From: Acridotheres tristis
Lineage: Eukaryota > Chordata > Aves > Passeriformes > Sturnidae
Length of the DNA stretch: 64,000 nucleotides
Direction: 5' to 3'
Assembly: GCA_037013685.1 (NCBI GenBank)
Contig: CM072919.1
Span: 30,362,255 to 30,426,254 of the forward strand
Both the position numbers and the translations under genes were made by a program. How positions within the stretch are numbered: the first letter of the stretch is position 1; the number at the start of each line of letters is the position of its first letter. This document shows, piece after piece, positions 10,973-24,203 of this stretch. Below the pieces are notes generated by a model. It was not told the DNA's origin, made no database searches, and saw nothing but the letters and a program-made list of their open reading frames with translations.

Positions 10973-13900
10973 ACAACCCATTACAAAGGAGTTAAACAGG
11001 GCAAGCTGGTATAATAGTAAAAAGAGGACTATGTGACCAGAGTAATTAATGAGTAAAGTGAAAATGTGACAGAGCATTTAGTAGCACTTTGATGCTTTAT
11101 TCATTCACTGTTCCCTTGCTTCATTTTCTAAATCTCAAGATATTCTATTAACAACAAACTGCCTATGTCTCTGACCCATATTATCTTTGGGTCTAGTGAA
11201 TTCTGAGGTGTCAGATTTAGGCTCTTATTTTGTCCTTCTCCCCCAGCTTCTTCATTAGAGTAAGAAAAGCTGGAGGTCCAGAGTCCAAATCAGGAGGGAA
11301 TGATTGCATGTATTACATTACATTTTCTAAGTAACGTGTTGTGTAATTCTTGCTACATAGTCATCTACTTGAGATAGCAGAGACCCTTCTCATATTTTTG
11401 AAACATAGGGCAGCATCTTAGTCAGACTTTCTATGGGATTTGGAAGAAAGACACCTACTTGGTGTGACAGTTTTTGAAGAATGCAATGTAAGTTTTACCT
11501 GATCTTTTCTTTGCATATTATTTTCTAGAACAACAATGTGCTCTTTTGTTTTCTTGTACAAGATTTTTTGTAGCTTATAAAAAGTCTAGAAAGTTATAAA
11601 TCACACAAAAGAAATTTAATTTCTTGTTGAATGAAAACATTGTTTTAAATCCACTAAATTCATAGATAGTTGATAAATTAATTTGGGGTTAATTTACATT
11701 AATCTTGATTTTTTGGATTTAGATTAATTTGAAGTAAAAATATCACAGCTTAGCATCTGTTACCAGTAATATTCTGGTTCTAATTAAAAGGTATTGAAAA
11801 GTCTAATTTTTCTTTGTCTCATAAAATGTGTCAGGGCTCTGAGGTAGGCCTTCATCAGGTTCCTGACAGCCAGAAGCTCTAGACCTGTGACTCTGAGGTG
11901 ACCTGAGTCATTAAAAGGAGTCAGAGGAGTCACCACATCATTTAGTGTTTAAGTCTACTCTCTATCAGTTCAAGATATACTTACAGAGCTTTTCTGCTCT
12001 ACAGGGTTGCAATCAACTTCCCATACTTCCCAGTTCTGGTATGAAGATAGCAAAAATCAAAATCACAAAGGTCAAACATTGAGCAAAATACAGGCACTGT
12101 CTTCACTAGGCTAGTAATAGTAAAGAAAAAAAATAATTAAAAAAAATTTAAATTTTAAAAATCTTTTTAAAAATTAAAAAAAAATTCAAAAATCGTCACA
12201 TTGTATACTTCTGTAACCAGAAATTATGTGAGGAAATTATGTCCAATAGATGAACACTGCTGTGGAACTTTCAGAGAACCATCAATACGCCTACTATTCC
12301 CAAGGATCACCCCCTTTCTGTTCACCAGTATGTACTAAAAGAAATTTTGAAGAATGTGAAGGAGTTGTTCATGCATTCAAACACTGAGAGTGACAGGGTG
12401 AGAGAAAACAATATATAAACACTTTTTGTATAAATGTCATATTATTTTATAGTATTTTTACTAGTGCTATAGTGAGTGCCACTATACTGCATTTTATACT
12501 TAATGAAAAGAGATTATCACTGCATAAACTCAATTGCACATACACAAATATACCTTTGCAAGATTTGAAAGATTATCTAGGACACTTGCCTTCTTTTATC
12601 CCCCCATGTCTTTCCTGCAGAACTGGTTACATCAGGTAACACAGCAATAATTTTTATGCCTGCTTTAATGGACCTTTTTTAGCAAAGGAGAAGAAAATTT
12701 TATTTTGATCATTTTCATGTTCCAAATAATTTAATCTTTTTTTTCCTTTTTACATTATGAAAAATTTTTCAGGTTCTATCAAAAAATATCTGAACACTAA
12801 CATTCACTGTACACTCGATACACATATCTCTCCTAAGACAAGTTTTATCTTTCACAGTTTTTGTGGAGAATGAACATGTTTCTATTCACCTATATATTAA
12901 AAGTCACTGAATTTTGATTTTTTATGCTTTTTAAAATGCTGTGTTACATGACATTTGACTTATTTTTGTGAAGTAGTTATCTTTGTAATATGTTTTACAG
13001 TTTTAAAAAACAAAAAACCACATAATTTTAGAAGAAAAAAAATAATGTAAGACTCACATTTATGCTCAGGTATAAAATTGAATGACTTGCACCAGGAAGC
13101 ATCCTCTACTAAAATATCTGACATGATAATCTATATTACCAAAACTTGTGAATATTTTTCTTCTAAAAAAAAAAATAAAAGAAGGAAAATTTGTGAGACC
13201 AAAAAAAATCTATTGATGACTAAAATATTAGGTTTTTTGATTATTTTGATTGTATGTCTAAATGCCATCTTAACTAGGATAACTAGGATTCTTTTTTTTA
13301 ATAATTCTTATTTGCAAAGACTAGAATTGCATAGAAAAGGTACAACTCCAATTATTAATAATCCTCACTTTTGTGTATTTGCTTTCTTTTAAATATATTG
13401 AATAATAACTGAATGCTTGTACAGTATAAAATTACTCAGATTTTTGAGGTGTGTACCTTCTACATTTTTCAATCCTTCCATTTTAGCTAAATCTTCTCCT
13501 CCATTCATATGTGATTTTGCATGTGACTCAGGAAGATAAAAAATACTTTTCCTTGCCTAATATTTGCCTGCTTCAGCTATATATAGATTCCATACTTTTT
13601 GCCAAACTATAGGTCTTAAAATCCTGAATCTCTCCAGCCCTTGCTTCCAGAGGGGAATATGCTTCCAGCACATTTTTTTCATTGTCTCCTCATAGTTTTT
13701 GACAATGAGTAAAAGAGAAATGAACTATAAATTCAGAAATCAAGCAATATAGTATTTCATTATTTTCCAGACATATATTATAATTTTTGTGCTGTCTGCA
13801 GCCCACATTTGCATACTTGGGGAAGCTTCATCTCACTGCAAACTGATGACTAAGCTGCTATTCACCTTCACTTTATGTCCCTAAACGATGCCTAAATTCT

Positions 13901-16900
13901 GCTGCAAAAATGTATAGTTCTGATTATCCTTATTAATGTCATTCTCTGTCTTAAGATAAATTAAATAATTATTTCCTCAAGCCCCATTTTTACCCAGTTT
14001 TAATGTGAGTTCTGATAAGAGGGTTTCTAGTTAATTTATGGAACTCAGGAAAAATGCTCCTTTTGACATTAACCTACCTTTCCATGAGTTATTTCTCTTT
14101 CTCCTTTGATGTTTTACAATTGAAAGAAGCTGAGAAATTTCCCCACTAGCACTGAATATTGCAATATCAAAGGCATATGGGTTTCGGAAGATGGGGAACT
14201 ATGGGGGAAAAAAAAGAATCTTGAGGATTCAAAGACTTATGCAACCAGAGGGTAGGTGTAAGCCACAGGCGATTCCTAGGTTTCATTCCCTTTTATCTCC
14301 ACAGTTTCCTAAATGTTAAATCTTCTGACAGAGACAAACAGAAGAAATTCCAAATCTTCTTATGTTTCTTTCAAGTTTTTCCCATTTTCACATAGTGCTA
14401 CTCCCCTTAATAATTTTTTTTTAATCAATTTTATAGTCATGGTGTGGTCTTATGCACAATTAAAAGAAGAAGGATGTGGCATTTGCATGTTGAACTTCAT
14501 CTCTTCTGGAAGAAGTTTAGCTGGGCAAAGAAAACACTTCATTCTTGCAGCAAAAACTTCCCTTTGACAACAAATGTGATGCAGCCCTTTCCCAGTACCT
14601 CTCTGATTTCCATGTCTTTTGCACTGAGCCTTCCCGTTTCAGATGATCCAGACTATGTCTTTCTCAGTTAAAAAATAGGAAGATGTGGACCTTTTATGGA
14701 TGTGATATCAAAATATAGGTGTCAAAGATAGAAGATGTTAAATGGTTCTTGGCCAAATGGTCCCATGCAGAGGATTGCACACAGATAATTGAGCCTGCTC
14801 CTCAAATGTGACATGAAGAAAATGGAATACACCAGAGCTATATCCAAATTTTGATCCCCAGCTATTTTCTGTGCAGCAGTTACAGTGATTCAGAATCACT
14901 GAGTTTCTTTCCACACTTGATCAGCACAGATGAGGCAAAAGGAAGTTCATTAGTTAAACCAAATTTTCTCTTATGTGATATGTTACATTGCTAGCAGATC
15001 TTTCAGAATTCTTTGAAGGGTAGTGTTGTCGAAAAAACTTTTGACCTCAAGAGAGAAAACTGTTTTTTCTTGCATGGAAGATGGAACTGATGTGATAAAA
15101 CTAAAAAAAATCAGAGAATTCATGGTGTTGGGATTATTTTTTTTGCTACACTGTGCTCCTTGATGTGTTTATGTGCAAAACCATTTAATATGGTCTCTAT
15201 GGAAAGGTGTTGTTGTCAGATTAATGAGCTTTATGAAATATTAATAGCTCACTTTTCTGTACAGTAATTTACATTGGCAAAATAAGTAGTCTTGGTGAAA
15301 TTAGGCATTCTGAATAATCCATGTTGAGTTGAGACATTTAGCAATAGTCAAAAAAAATCTAGGAACTATAGCATTTAAGAATGGAGATTCAGAGCTGTTA
15401 CAGCATGACTTAAATAACCAAAAACCTGAGAAACAAGAAAGATGGAAAAAAAAAGTAATTTTTCTGCAGAGTCACAAGTTGACCATGGCATGGGTAAAGA
15501 CGTGATACAAATTTCTGTATGTAACAAGACATGCTGGTGGCCAACAACAACCAACAGAGCTCTGTGGCATATCATCAAGAGGCAGAAGCTTGTCTGAAAT
15601 GCAAGATTTATGTGAGTACATGCCCTGAGTGCCTGTGAAAAGAAATGTCATTTACAGTGAGCACAATGCTCACCTTGTATAACTTTGAATAGAATAGGAT
15701 ATCTGTCAGTATGAAAAATTATATCAATAGCTGCACATGATTACTGATGCAAAATAGTCCTCTTGGACAATAATTTCATTAATTTTTTGTTGCACAGAAA
15801 TATCTAGCACAGTTAAAACAACAGACTAGTTAACAATAACTAGTTAAAACAGAACTGGTCTTTTAGCTATTTTACTAGTGACTGGAAGTGCTCAGCCTGC
15901 AGCGCACTAGCTACAATGGATCTTTTAGAAGGTGAGATAATAGTGTCTTTTTAGAGCATTTATGATGGCATTAGTTAGTACAGAATATATGCAGCACACA
16001 GAGCAATATGAGCCTTTGTACTTGTTCTTAGTTGATCTGTACAGTAGCTGTACCTGTTCAAAATTTTTGGATAAAACCTATCTGTCAGAATTAAGGAAAA
16101 ACCAAAAATCAGTTAAAAAATTGAAATAAATGCATAATCAACTTGACAAGGAGATCTGTCTACCCTCAGTTCATTTCACTGCATGCCTTTTCTACTGAAT
16201 TAGGAAATCAAGCTGAAATCCTCTCTTGTACCTACTCTTTCCCAGGGTTTTATTTCCCTTGACATCTACCGCCTTCTGTTTTAAAGGAATGGTGGTGAAA
16301 GATGCCACTGCTTGTGAAGAAAACAATTTAGAGAAACTGGGATTGATTTCTGAGGAAATGAAAAAAATTACACATTTTTTGTTTTCAAAAAAGCCCAATG
16401 AAAAAACAGGGAGTAATGATGTTTATAAGCCCAAGAAAGATCCATAGCTTTCTCCTTTTGAATGATATTTCTTATTTTATGTTTGGAAGGGCTCAAACAA
16501 CAGCTGATCTGGGCATGCACCTATAGTAACAAAGGAGAAAGAACAGATAGAGAAATCTGTATTTTAATAAAACTTATTTACATGTTTTACAGTAAACACG
16601 TTTAAAATCAGAATTTTAAAATGTATAAGAGCAGGCAATACTTCAAGGAAATAGAAAACTTTGTCTTATCAGATTTCATTAGTAAGAATTGATTCACTTA
16701 ATGACTTAATATTTGTTGAATCGTGTGATTTAGGCCCGCCTTGACATCTGAAGAGTCACAGCAGTAGGTGGGGAGATCTCAGTCAAGGGGACAAAGTCTT
16801 CCCAGCCCATGTGTGTTGTACACCTGTACCTGTATTTCTGGGCCTGTGACAGCCTCTCTTCTTTGAGCCACAGGGTTCAGCAACCTCTTGACTGTACCAC

Positions 16901-17075
16901 TCTGTGGTTCATTCTGTTAAAGTCACTTAGCTAATGAATTACTGACAGGTTATGCTGTTTTAAATTGTCCCATCAAGTTCTTTCACATTTCACCTGCCTT
17001 TTATTAAAAAAGGGATGTCACAGTAAATGAAATGCTAGCCAAAACTAACAGGGAAATTTTTATTTTCCCCAATGA
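10973..17075. other. No recognised feature
   Basis: About 6 kb of AT-rich DNA. It contains a low-complexity A/T tract at 12120-12192 and short A or T runs. No frame exceeds about 104 codons and none has a recognisable domain. No LTR, CR1 or RNA gene was recognised. Confidence 0.55.
12120..12192. repeat. A/T-only low-complexity tract
   Basis: Alternating A runs and T runs with almost no G or C; potentially self-complementary but without a regular unit. Confidence 0.7.
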
Positions 17076-17594
17076 TATACACACAGCTGTAGATGGCCTG
17101 CAACCAAAAATATTATGAAAATTTACTATGCAACTACTGTATTTTTATTAGAAAATCAGAAAGGTTTTGCAGGGAAAAATTGTAGCTGGCATTGTGATTT
17201 TAATGGATGCAGGAAATTAAATTATACCTGCACCTGCCTGGAATCAAACCAGACTCCTTCACTATTACACTGTTCACATTTCTGTCAAAGATGGTACAAT
17301 GAGTTTTATGATATCTTAATGACAGCTGATGTTGTTCAGTTTAGTACAGAATTAAAATCTGAGAATATCTCAGTTTCTCTGAAAAAATCCTAGATTTGGC
17401 AATGCAGAGTCTTTTACAATGCAAGATGTCGAGCAAGGTCATTTGAGCTGAAAAAAATCCCAACACCTCCGGGAGAGAGATTTAGTACAGAATGGAAAAT
17501 ATCTATCATTATTGGACTTCTGGTTTTATGCTTCACCTTGTCTAGGCAGAGCATGCAGAATCTGCATAAGGATGTAAAAAATACAGCAATTTGA
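17076..17594 (+). pseudogene. Cysteine-rich frame with possible membrane segment; unidentified, possibly chance
   Basis: One reading frame runs 172 codons with a single internal stop (TAG at 17391-17393). The first ATG is at 17115. After it come seven cysteines within about 41 residues (NCSWHC, NYTCTC and HCSHFC motifs) and several N-glycosylation sequons (NCS, NYT, NQT, NIS). Past the stop the frame continues with WQCRVFYNARC, then a hydrophobic run at 17502-17540 (core IIIGLLVLCF), then a short basic tail ending at TGA 17592-17594. The order, extracellular-like cysteines, membrane segment, short tail, is that of a single-pass receptor, and the ISVSL...WQCRV spacing faintly recalls an immunoglobulin domain. 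I cannot name a gene. In AT-rich DNA of this length frames of this size with one stop are expected about once or twice by chance, there are no clear splice sites, and nothing nearby supports a gene. Confidence 0.2.
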
Positions 17595-18447
17595 AAACAG
17601 ATCAGTCAGATTTTTTGATATGCATTTTTAAAATTCTGTTTGAAGTAGAGTCAAATTTCTCTTTTTTCTTTTTTTTTAGATGAAGCCTTACATAGTTAAT
17701 AGAAAAATAAATAAAAGCTGCACAAGGGAAAAAAAAAGAAACTAAGAACAGTTTAAGATTTAGTTTGTTTCTTTAAGTCCTTAAATCAAAATATCACTAC
17801 ATCTACATTACAGAATAAGAATATCAGTTTTTAATGGGCCTTTAGGTAATAAAAATAGGGTTTTTTCACAAAACTAAGTATAAGATTTTAACCTCTCTTA
17901 TTTATGCCGCCCTTTATTTTAATACTGACAAGTAAGATAAAACATGCTTATTCGCAATGGCATTCTAAAATACAAAAAAAAAAAAAAAAAACTGAAAAAA
18001 ATCTTGTATTTATTTGGACTCTTTTATTTATTTCCCTGTCACAGTTCAAATAATGCTGGTTTAAGTTGTTAGTTCCCAGAGACAGTGAACAAAAAAAAAA
18101 AAAAAACCACAAAAAAACCCCAAAAGAGACCTCCCTAACCACTGCTTTGTATGAGAAAAATCAGAAGTCTGAGAGTAACCAAATCATTACTAATGTTGCT
18201 GCAAATAAATGTTTGCACACCCTATCTGTTCTACAGAGATATATTTCCTAACACACTACAATTAGGCAAGTATTAACTCCTTCATTTTTGGGGGGAAGTT
18301 GATTTGAGGAGAAGAGATGTTGCAGAACCTTACAAATTATAAACTTTAGAGTGAAGAAGCCCCATTTTTACCAGTACTGTGAGCTCTGGTCATAGATCTG
18401 TTGTAAATTTGCACCACTTAATTAGTGGCTTGTCTGCAGTTTTCTTC
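17595..18447. other. No recognised feature apart from poly(A) tracts
   Basis: AT-rich. It holds uninterrupted A runs at 17974-17991 and 18091-18106. Neither is preceded by a SINE or processed-pseudogene body that I recognise. Confidence 0.6.
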
Positions 18448-18999
18448 TGTCTTCACTCAGTCAGGACTAAAAACACGAAGGAGACACATTTTTTCGTGTT
18501 TGGGCTTGATTGTTTATTAAATTTTATCAAAAATACAGAGAGTTCAGCAACACTTCTAGCTAACAGCTAAAAGCAAACGAAATGGAGGTAAACCTAGCTA
18601 GTTACAAGGTCGAATAGAGAATTAACACCTATATTATTTATACTTTTGACCCAATAACCAAACTCCTGTGACCAGCAATGCAGCACTAACTTTTCAACCA
18701 GAAACTACTGCCTGAAATCATGAAGAAGAAGGAAATTGAACACCAAAAGAAACAACAGCCAAAATCCTCCACCTTGTTCCATACCTATTACTACATTATA
18801 AAAACCTCAAATCTAAAGCCCTTCACCATGTGAAATCACACACTTCTATTTTAACTACGCACCTGTGATTTTAACACCACCACTCAAATTTGGAAGCCTT
18901 CTCCAAGGCCTCAGGTCAAAAGCAGTCTTCCAGGGGGTCAGTGCCTGAAAACACAGAAAGCCCAAAAATTCCAGGTCTCTGGGGTCCAACACTCTGTCA
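18448..18999 (-). mobile_element. LTR-like unit, probable avian ERV LTR
   Basis: Read on the minus strand, this about 550-bp unit starts TGACAGAGTGTTGGACCCC, carries a TATA box (TATAAA, 18637-18642) and then a poly(A) signal (AATAAA, 18513-18518) about 120 bases downstream, and can be closed at a CA at 18448. That spacing is typical of an LTR promoter and terminator. I find no exact target-site duplication (flanks TTCTTC and CTTTTG do not match), so the ends are uncertain. No retroviral coding sequence adjoins it. The alternative is unrelated single-copy DNA with chance signals. Confidence 0.5.
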
Positions 19000-21900
19000 C
19001 TTTTGAAATTTCTCTAAAACTTCTTCACATTTTTATTGCATTCTCAACGTGATTGCAATTCTCTTTTTTTTTTGTATTAAACCATTTGTTTGAATGTTAC
19101 CAGTATGACATCAAAGAGCCTTTGAAGTTCAGAGGCAGTCTCTGTTCTGGCATGTACTTTGTATATGTGTGGTAGCACTACTTTAAATTTTATTAAGTTT
19201 CCCCTTTTTTGTATTGCAAGTTTAGTTAAGGAAGTAATTTCTGTTCCTGAGGTACCCAGCTCATTGTTATCACTAGAACGAAACCTAGAATTGGATTAAT
19301 ATAAATCAGTGATTCAGAACTTTTAAAAACAATTGAAGTAATAATAGTTTTAAGGCTTAATAAAGTTTTATAGCATGAAAATTAGGAGAAAGATTTCAAC
19401 TGAAAGTATCTTAAGATTTCAAGAATAGCCAATGTTTATTTAAATGAGATTACTCCTACTCCTTTTTCTAACATAGAGGGAAATTCAACAACTGGTATGT
19501 CATATTTCCGAATTCTTTGTAATAATAGTAGAGTAAGGCTTCTGGGTGTGAATTGCAAAATATCCAAGGACCTGACAGAACTAAATAGTTCAACTGTTCT
19601 TTCACTCTGTTCTGTCAGCACAGAGTCTCATTCAAATAATTTATTGGAAAAGTCATGAAGTATGCTCATTTTCCTTGCTAAGCAGACTGGCTATATTTAT
19701 TTCCATCAACACACCAAGCCAGAGTATAAGTGATCATTCCCTCAACGTTCCTTACCTCCCAGTGAGCTCTGAAAAACGTAATTAAGTGAGTCCTGGCTAT
19801 GATGTTTCTTAATATGACAGCCAACATATAGTGTTCCCTATATCACAGAAAACAAATTAGTGCATCATGAGTGTAGTTGGGCATCATCTGTAGGATGCCA
19901 TGAGGGAAAAGGAAAAAAAATCAGATGGAATCTCAAGAAGAATAATTCAGGTTTGGAACAAAATGAATACTGTCCTCCTGTTAGTGGAGAGGAAAGAATT
20001 CTTAGTTATAATTGAGCAGTTTTGTGTCTTTCTTAATTATATTGAATAGCACAAGTCCCTTCAGCAGCAAAAGATTACTCTCTATGACAGAACAGAGGGA
20101 TCTAGAGATTATGAATTGCTCTACATAACAGCATCCAATAAGCTCATTCTTATGCAAAACACTTTTCTGCTTCTTAAAAAGTAAATAAGATAACAAAATA
20201 AGTTTTAAAACATCTTTCAAAATGAAAATGTATTTTGCAAGAGTACTTTCCAAACCAAGAATCTATAGTCTTGTCCTCCCTGATTTGTATACTTAATGTA
20301 ACAAAATTTGAATTTTGAATTTTCTTGTATGAAGAAAACCCGAAAGTAGGTCCAGTTTTTCCTTATTCCAAGTAAAGTGTATTATTTTACTATTATAACA
20401 AGAGCTTTTAGAACAGTTATCTGGTCAGTAGGATACAATAACCAAGTGCTTAAAATGAGGATTTGTTCTCTTAATCCTGGTCGCTTGTACTTTCCCCATA
20501 TTTTCACATGTCTTTTCTTCAACAGTTTCAAAGGGTCATTTTGTTTGTTTTTTTATTTGTTTTTGGTTTATTTGTTTTCCTCCAGTGAATTTTTTCTTCA
20601 GTGATCTTTTCCAGAAAATTCTCCTTCCAAATAAACATGGTTTTTGTTTCATATTCATAGGACTCAAGCATTAACATCACATGGTGATCACAAAAATTAT
20701 CAATCATGAAAAAACATGCTTAAAGATGCTAGCATTTATTTCTACGTTTGACCACCCTCACATAAATATGTAAGGTTGAATGCATTTTTACACTTTGTGA
20801 GTAAAACACAGTTGTTCTCCTTTCATTGATCTTCAGAGATGTGTGCTTCATTGGGAGAAGTGAGTAAAAAGAATTACAGACCTCTTTGAGACCGAAAGAT
20901 TTATCTCGCAAAAGGACTGAGTAGAGAAAATGTCTGTTTAATGAACCTGTATTTTTCTGGGTTTTTTACTTGCCATTTTTGTCAGTCAAATAGTTTGTAA
21001 ATGCATGGAAAATTGAAAGAATAGAGGATACATGCAAAAAAGCCAACATGACTCTTAGAAAATTGACCTGTAAGACGTACAATTTGAATTTGTTCCCTAA
21101 AAATTTCACTCTTAATTGGCATATATAATGAGAGCATTTATTTCTGATGTTCTAAAGAATTAGAATATTATGGGGATTAGAACTCACAACTACATGAAAA
21201 TTTATTTTAGTATTGTGACTGAGAACTGTTCTCTCATTTACAATAAACTCAGGGACCATTTATGAGTAAACATGTGCTCCATATTCCTCAATATGTACAT
21301 ATATTATTCCATATATGGACAAAACTGCTAGTGATCTATTCAACATCATATATCCTCACTCTGTAGACAGCAGCCTGAATTCTATAAGTGCCTTTTCAAT
21401 GATTTCAGGTGGGTTCAGTTCTGTGAGCACCAAAATATCTGCAGGGTGAAGTCAGCTGTGAAAAACAGAAAGCGTAAACTTTAGAGTTTCATTTGAGTTA
21501 GGAGAGATAGGAACAAATATCTGTGGAGCTGTGGAAGAAATTATCAATACAGATTTAGTTGATATCTTACATGAAGTACAAAAGTCTTTCTTCTGCTCTT
21601 TGTCTTCCTTCATACCCCCTCCCAGCAGTGTAGGAGGCAAGGCTGCCTTCCTGTCCCTCTCTCAATCCCTCCTATGCAAAACCATGTCATCTTCTGAATA
21701 TCACCTTTACATTCCCTCCTGACTTTATTACACATTTCTTCCCTTTCTTAAACTTCTGCCTCACACTATGACAGAACCTGCTTTTAAATCAGCCTCGACA
21801 TTTGTGCTTGTCTCTTCAGTTTCTGTCCCTTAATGTCTTGTCTGCCATATTTCAGCCTTTTGCCTATGTGGTCATGACAGTGGAAGATTTAGCAATAACT

Positions 21901-23562
21901 TCTTGAAAAAAGGCCAGACTGCTTCCACTGCTTCCTGCAAAAGCTTTTAATTCCTTCACTACCAACCTTTCTGCTTGTCACAGGGTTTAGAGCTGGAATT
22001 CTGAAACTATTAGCCTGTGGCTCGTGCCATTGGTTTTGAGGAAACTAGATAATATTGAAGGAAGTTGAGGCTTCTACATGGGTAGAATAAGTCTGAAAAA
22101 GACTGTGCAGCACAAGCACACCACCGTTCACTACCCTTTTTTTTTCTCTCCTTTGTTTATTGCTCGATGAAAATGAACTTTGGGCAAACCTGAATCAAAA
22201 ATTAAAGGAGGTATTATTTCATTAAGGGGAAAAAAAATAAATGTCCAGAAAAGAAACCCACAAAAAAATACAGACATTTAGTCTCCTAATTTCCTGTTAA
22301 AATGATGAAGGAGAAGATAAATCTTTTACGCAAGTAAAAGTATTTGACTAAAAGTTTTCAGGTAATTGGTAACAGGAATATAATTTTCAGTTCCTGACAC
22401 CTCAATGTATGTTTATTTCACAAATTAAAAAATATATCAGAAAGATAGATCTCCTTCTGTATGAAAAAGCTTCAGCAGATTCTGATTCTTCATTTTAGGA
22501 AGTCTGTTAGGAGATTAAAAACAAAGATTGACAAAAATATAAACTCTGTGGAAAAAAGTTAGGTAGGTTTATTCACTATTTCTCACAGTGGAAAAAAAGA
22601 AGAACCTGAACCATTACAGAGCAGGAAACATTGACCAGAAAATTTTCCTCACCTTCCAACACCAGCATTTATAGTGGCAGTGGATGACTATGCTACAGAT
22701 GCTGCAGTGGCAAGAAAATAATTAGACTTGGAGAATTCTTGGAAAATGTAATTCCTGAATGTTATGGTAGATAACAGTACAGATACAGCCTTCAGGTCAG
22801 AAAGTTCCAATACTTGTTATTGCACTTCACTCCTCATTCACTAATTTCTCTCATTAAGGATAGGGTGCACACTAAAGGATATTTTCTTTTCTTCCACTAT
22901 GTTAATACTCACACACTTTTCAGAGGTAGCAACCACCTCTTGGTTTCACTTGTTTCTATGGGGAAAAAAAAGGGTCCTTCATTTTGAAAAAAACCCCACA
23001 TTTCTCAGTTATTTATTTCATTTTCAAAGTGTGCAAGAATTATTTGTTATTACTCCAGTATTGACAGAATGAAAGTGATCACTACATATTTTTCTGTTTG
23101 CTTTCTTGGATGTTTTTTTCAATTATTAATGGTTTTCAGCGTGTATACTTGAGAATGAGTATTTCTAGACCCACAGCTGAAATAATCAGACATGATGAGA
23201 ATTTTAAAATTTTGAGAAGGGAAGCTTAAAAACAACCAACCACCCACTGTTTCAGAAAACAGTTAATTAGTGAAATCAAAGCTTGATGAATGAGAAAACT
23301 GTATTCTCCAGTCACATTAATGAAGAAGAAATACTCGTATTTGGCAGATAGCACAATAGTAAAATTGCACAAATGTGAAGTGAGATTAGGTCACTGAAGC
23401 TCATCAATGTCTTTGTTTATCATACATAATTATTAATCTTTCATTTGCTGCATCCAGTTGGAAAAAATGAATCCTCACATACAATAATATCAGAATAGGT
23501 TTACAAGGAAAAAAAATCTTTTCTTTTTCCTTAGGAAGATGTTAATATACTTATGATCAAGT
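19000..23562. other. No recognised feature
   Basis: About 4.5 kb of AT-rich DNA. Frames are short (83 codons at most). Slightly GC-richer patches at 21.6-22.1 kb show no known repeat or domain. Confidence 0.55.
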
Positions 23563-24092
23563 TACAGTGGGTTCATCTTGTCTCTCTGCCAGGTGCTCGA
23601 CAAACTATTCTCTCATTTCCTCTCCTCGTTAAGACAGGGTGTAAAAATAGGATGAAAATGTAGATTGACAAAAGGACAAGGAAGACCACTCACCATTTGC
23701 CATCATGATCAAAACAGATTTGACATGGGGAAAATTGTTTCAGCTCATTGCCTATAAAAAAGTAAAGTAGAATAGTGAAAAACAAAGACATAGGTAGGGG
23801 ACTCAATAGGTCATTACACCTCTGCTTCACTGCCTGGAGCACCTCCTTCCTCTCCTTTTCCACTGGCCTTGGTGACTGCTGAGTACGCATTCTCATCTAC
23901 TCTCATACATCTTCTGTGCAGCAATATTTGCACTTCTTAAATATGTTTTTGCAGAAGCACCAACAAATAAGACTGATGGATTCAGCTTGGCTTAGCAGTG
24001 TGTCTGTTTTGGAGACAGCTGAAACAACCTGAGGATACCATGTCTCTTCATAGAGGCCACACCTGTACATGGGCATATGAACCCTATACACA
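23563..24092 (-). mobile_element. Old solo LTR of the fragment-B family, internally deleted
   Basis: On the minus strand the unit runs from TGTGTATAGGGTTCATATG through CCAAAACAGACACACTGCTA, ACATATTTAAGAAGTGCAAA, GTCACCAAGGCCAGTGGAAA and GGAGGTGCTCCAGGC, which is the 5' half of the family, then jumps to the 3' portion (ATGGCAAATGGTGAGTGGTC, then a GCCAGGTGCTCGAC-containing end on the plus strand). The middle, with the repeated CTGGAGCAG phrases seen at 10367-10972, is missing, so this copy has an internal deletion near 23780-23825. The outer 3' end appears to reach 23563 with its terminal CA decayed. Flanks CAAGT and CCAAT do not form a clean duplication. Heavy divergence suggests an older insertion than the copies at 627 and 4462. 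Two short minus-strand frames inside it are not genes. Confidence 0.65.
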
Positions 24093-24161
24093 CCAATTTT
24101 TATGTTCAACAGTTTTAATGGAATCTAGCAAAATTGTTGTCTAGCCACAGTCCTGATTGAT

Positions 24162-24162
<1 letters not shown>

Positions 24163-24201
<39 letters not shown>

Positions 24202-24203
24202 AA
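24163..24203. repeat. (AAAT)n microsatellite
   Basis: About ten perfect AAAT units, longer than the similar array at 2727. Confidence 0.95.
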
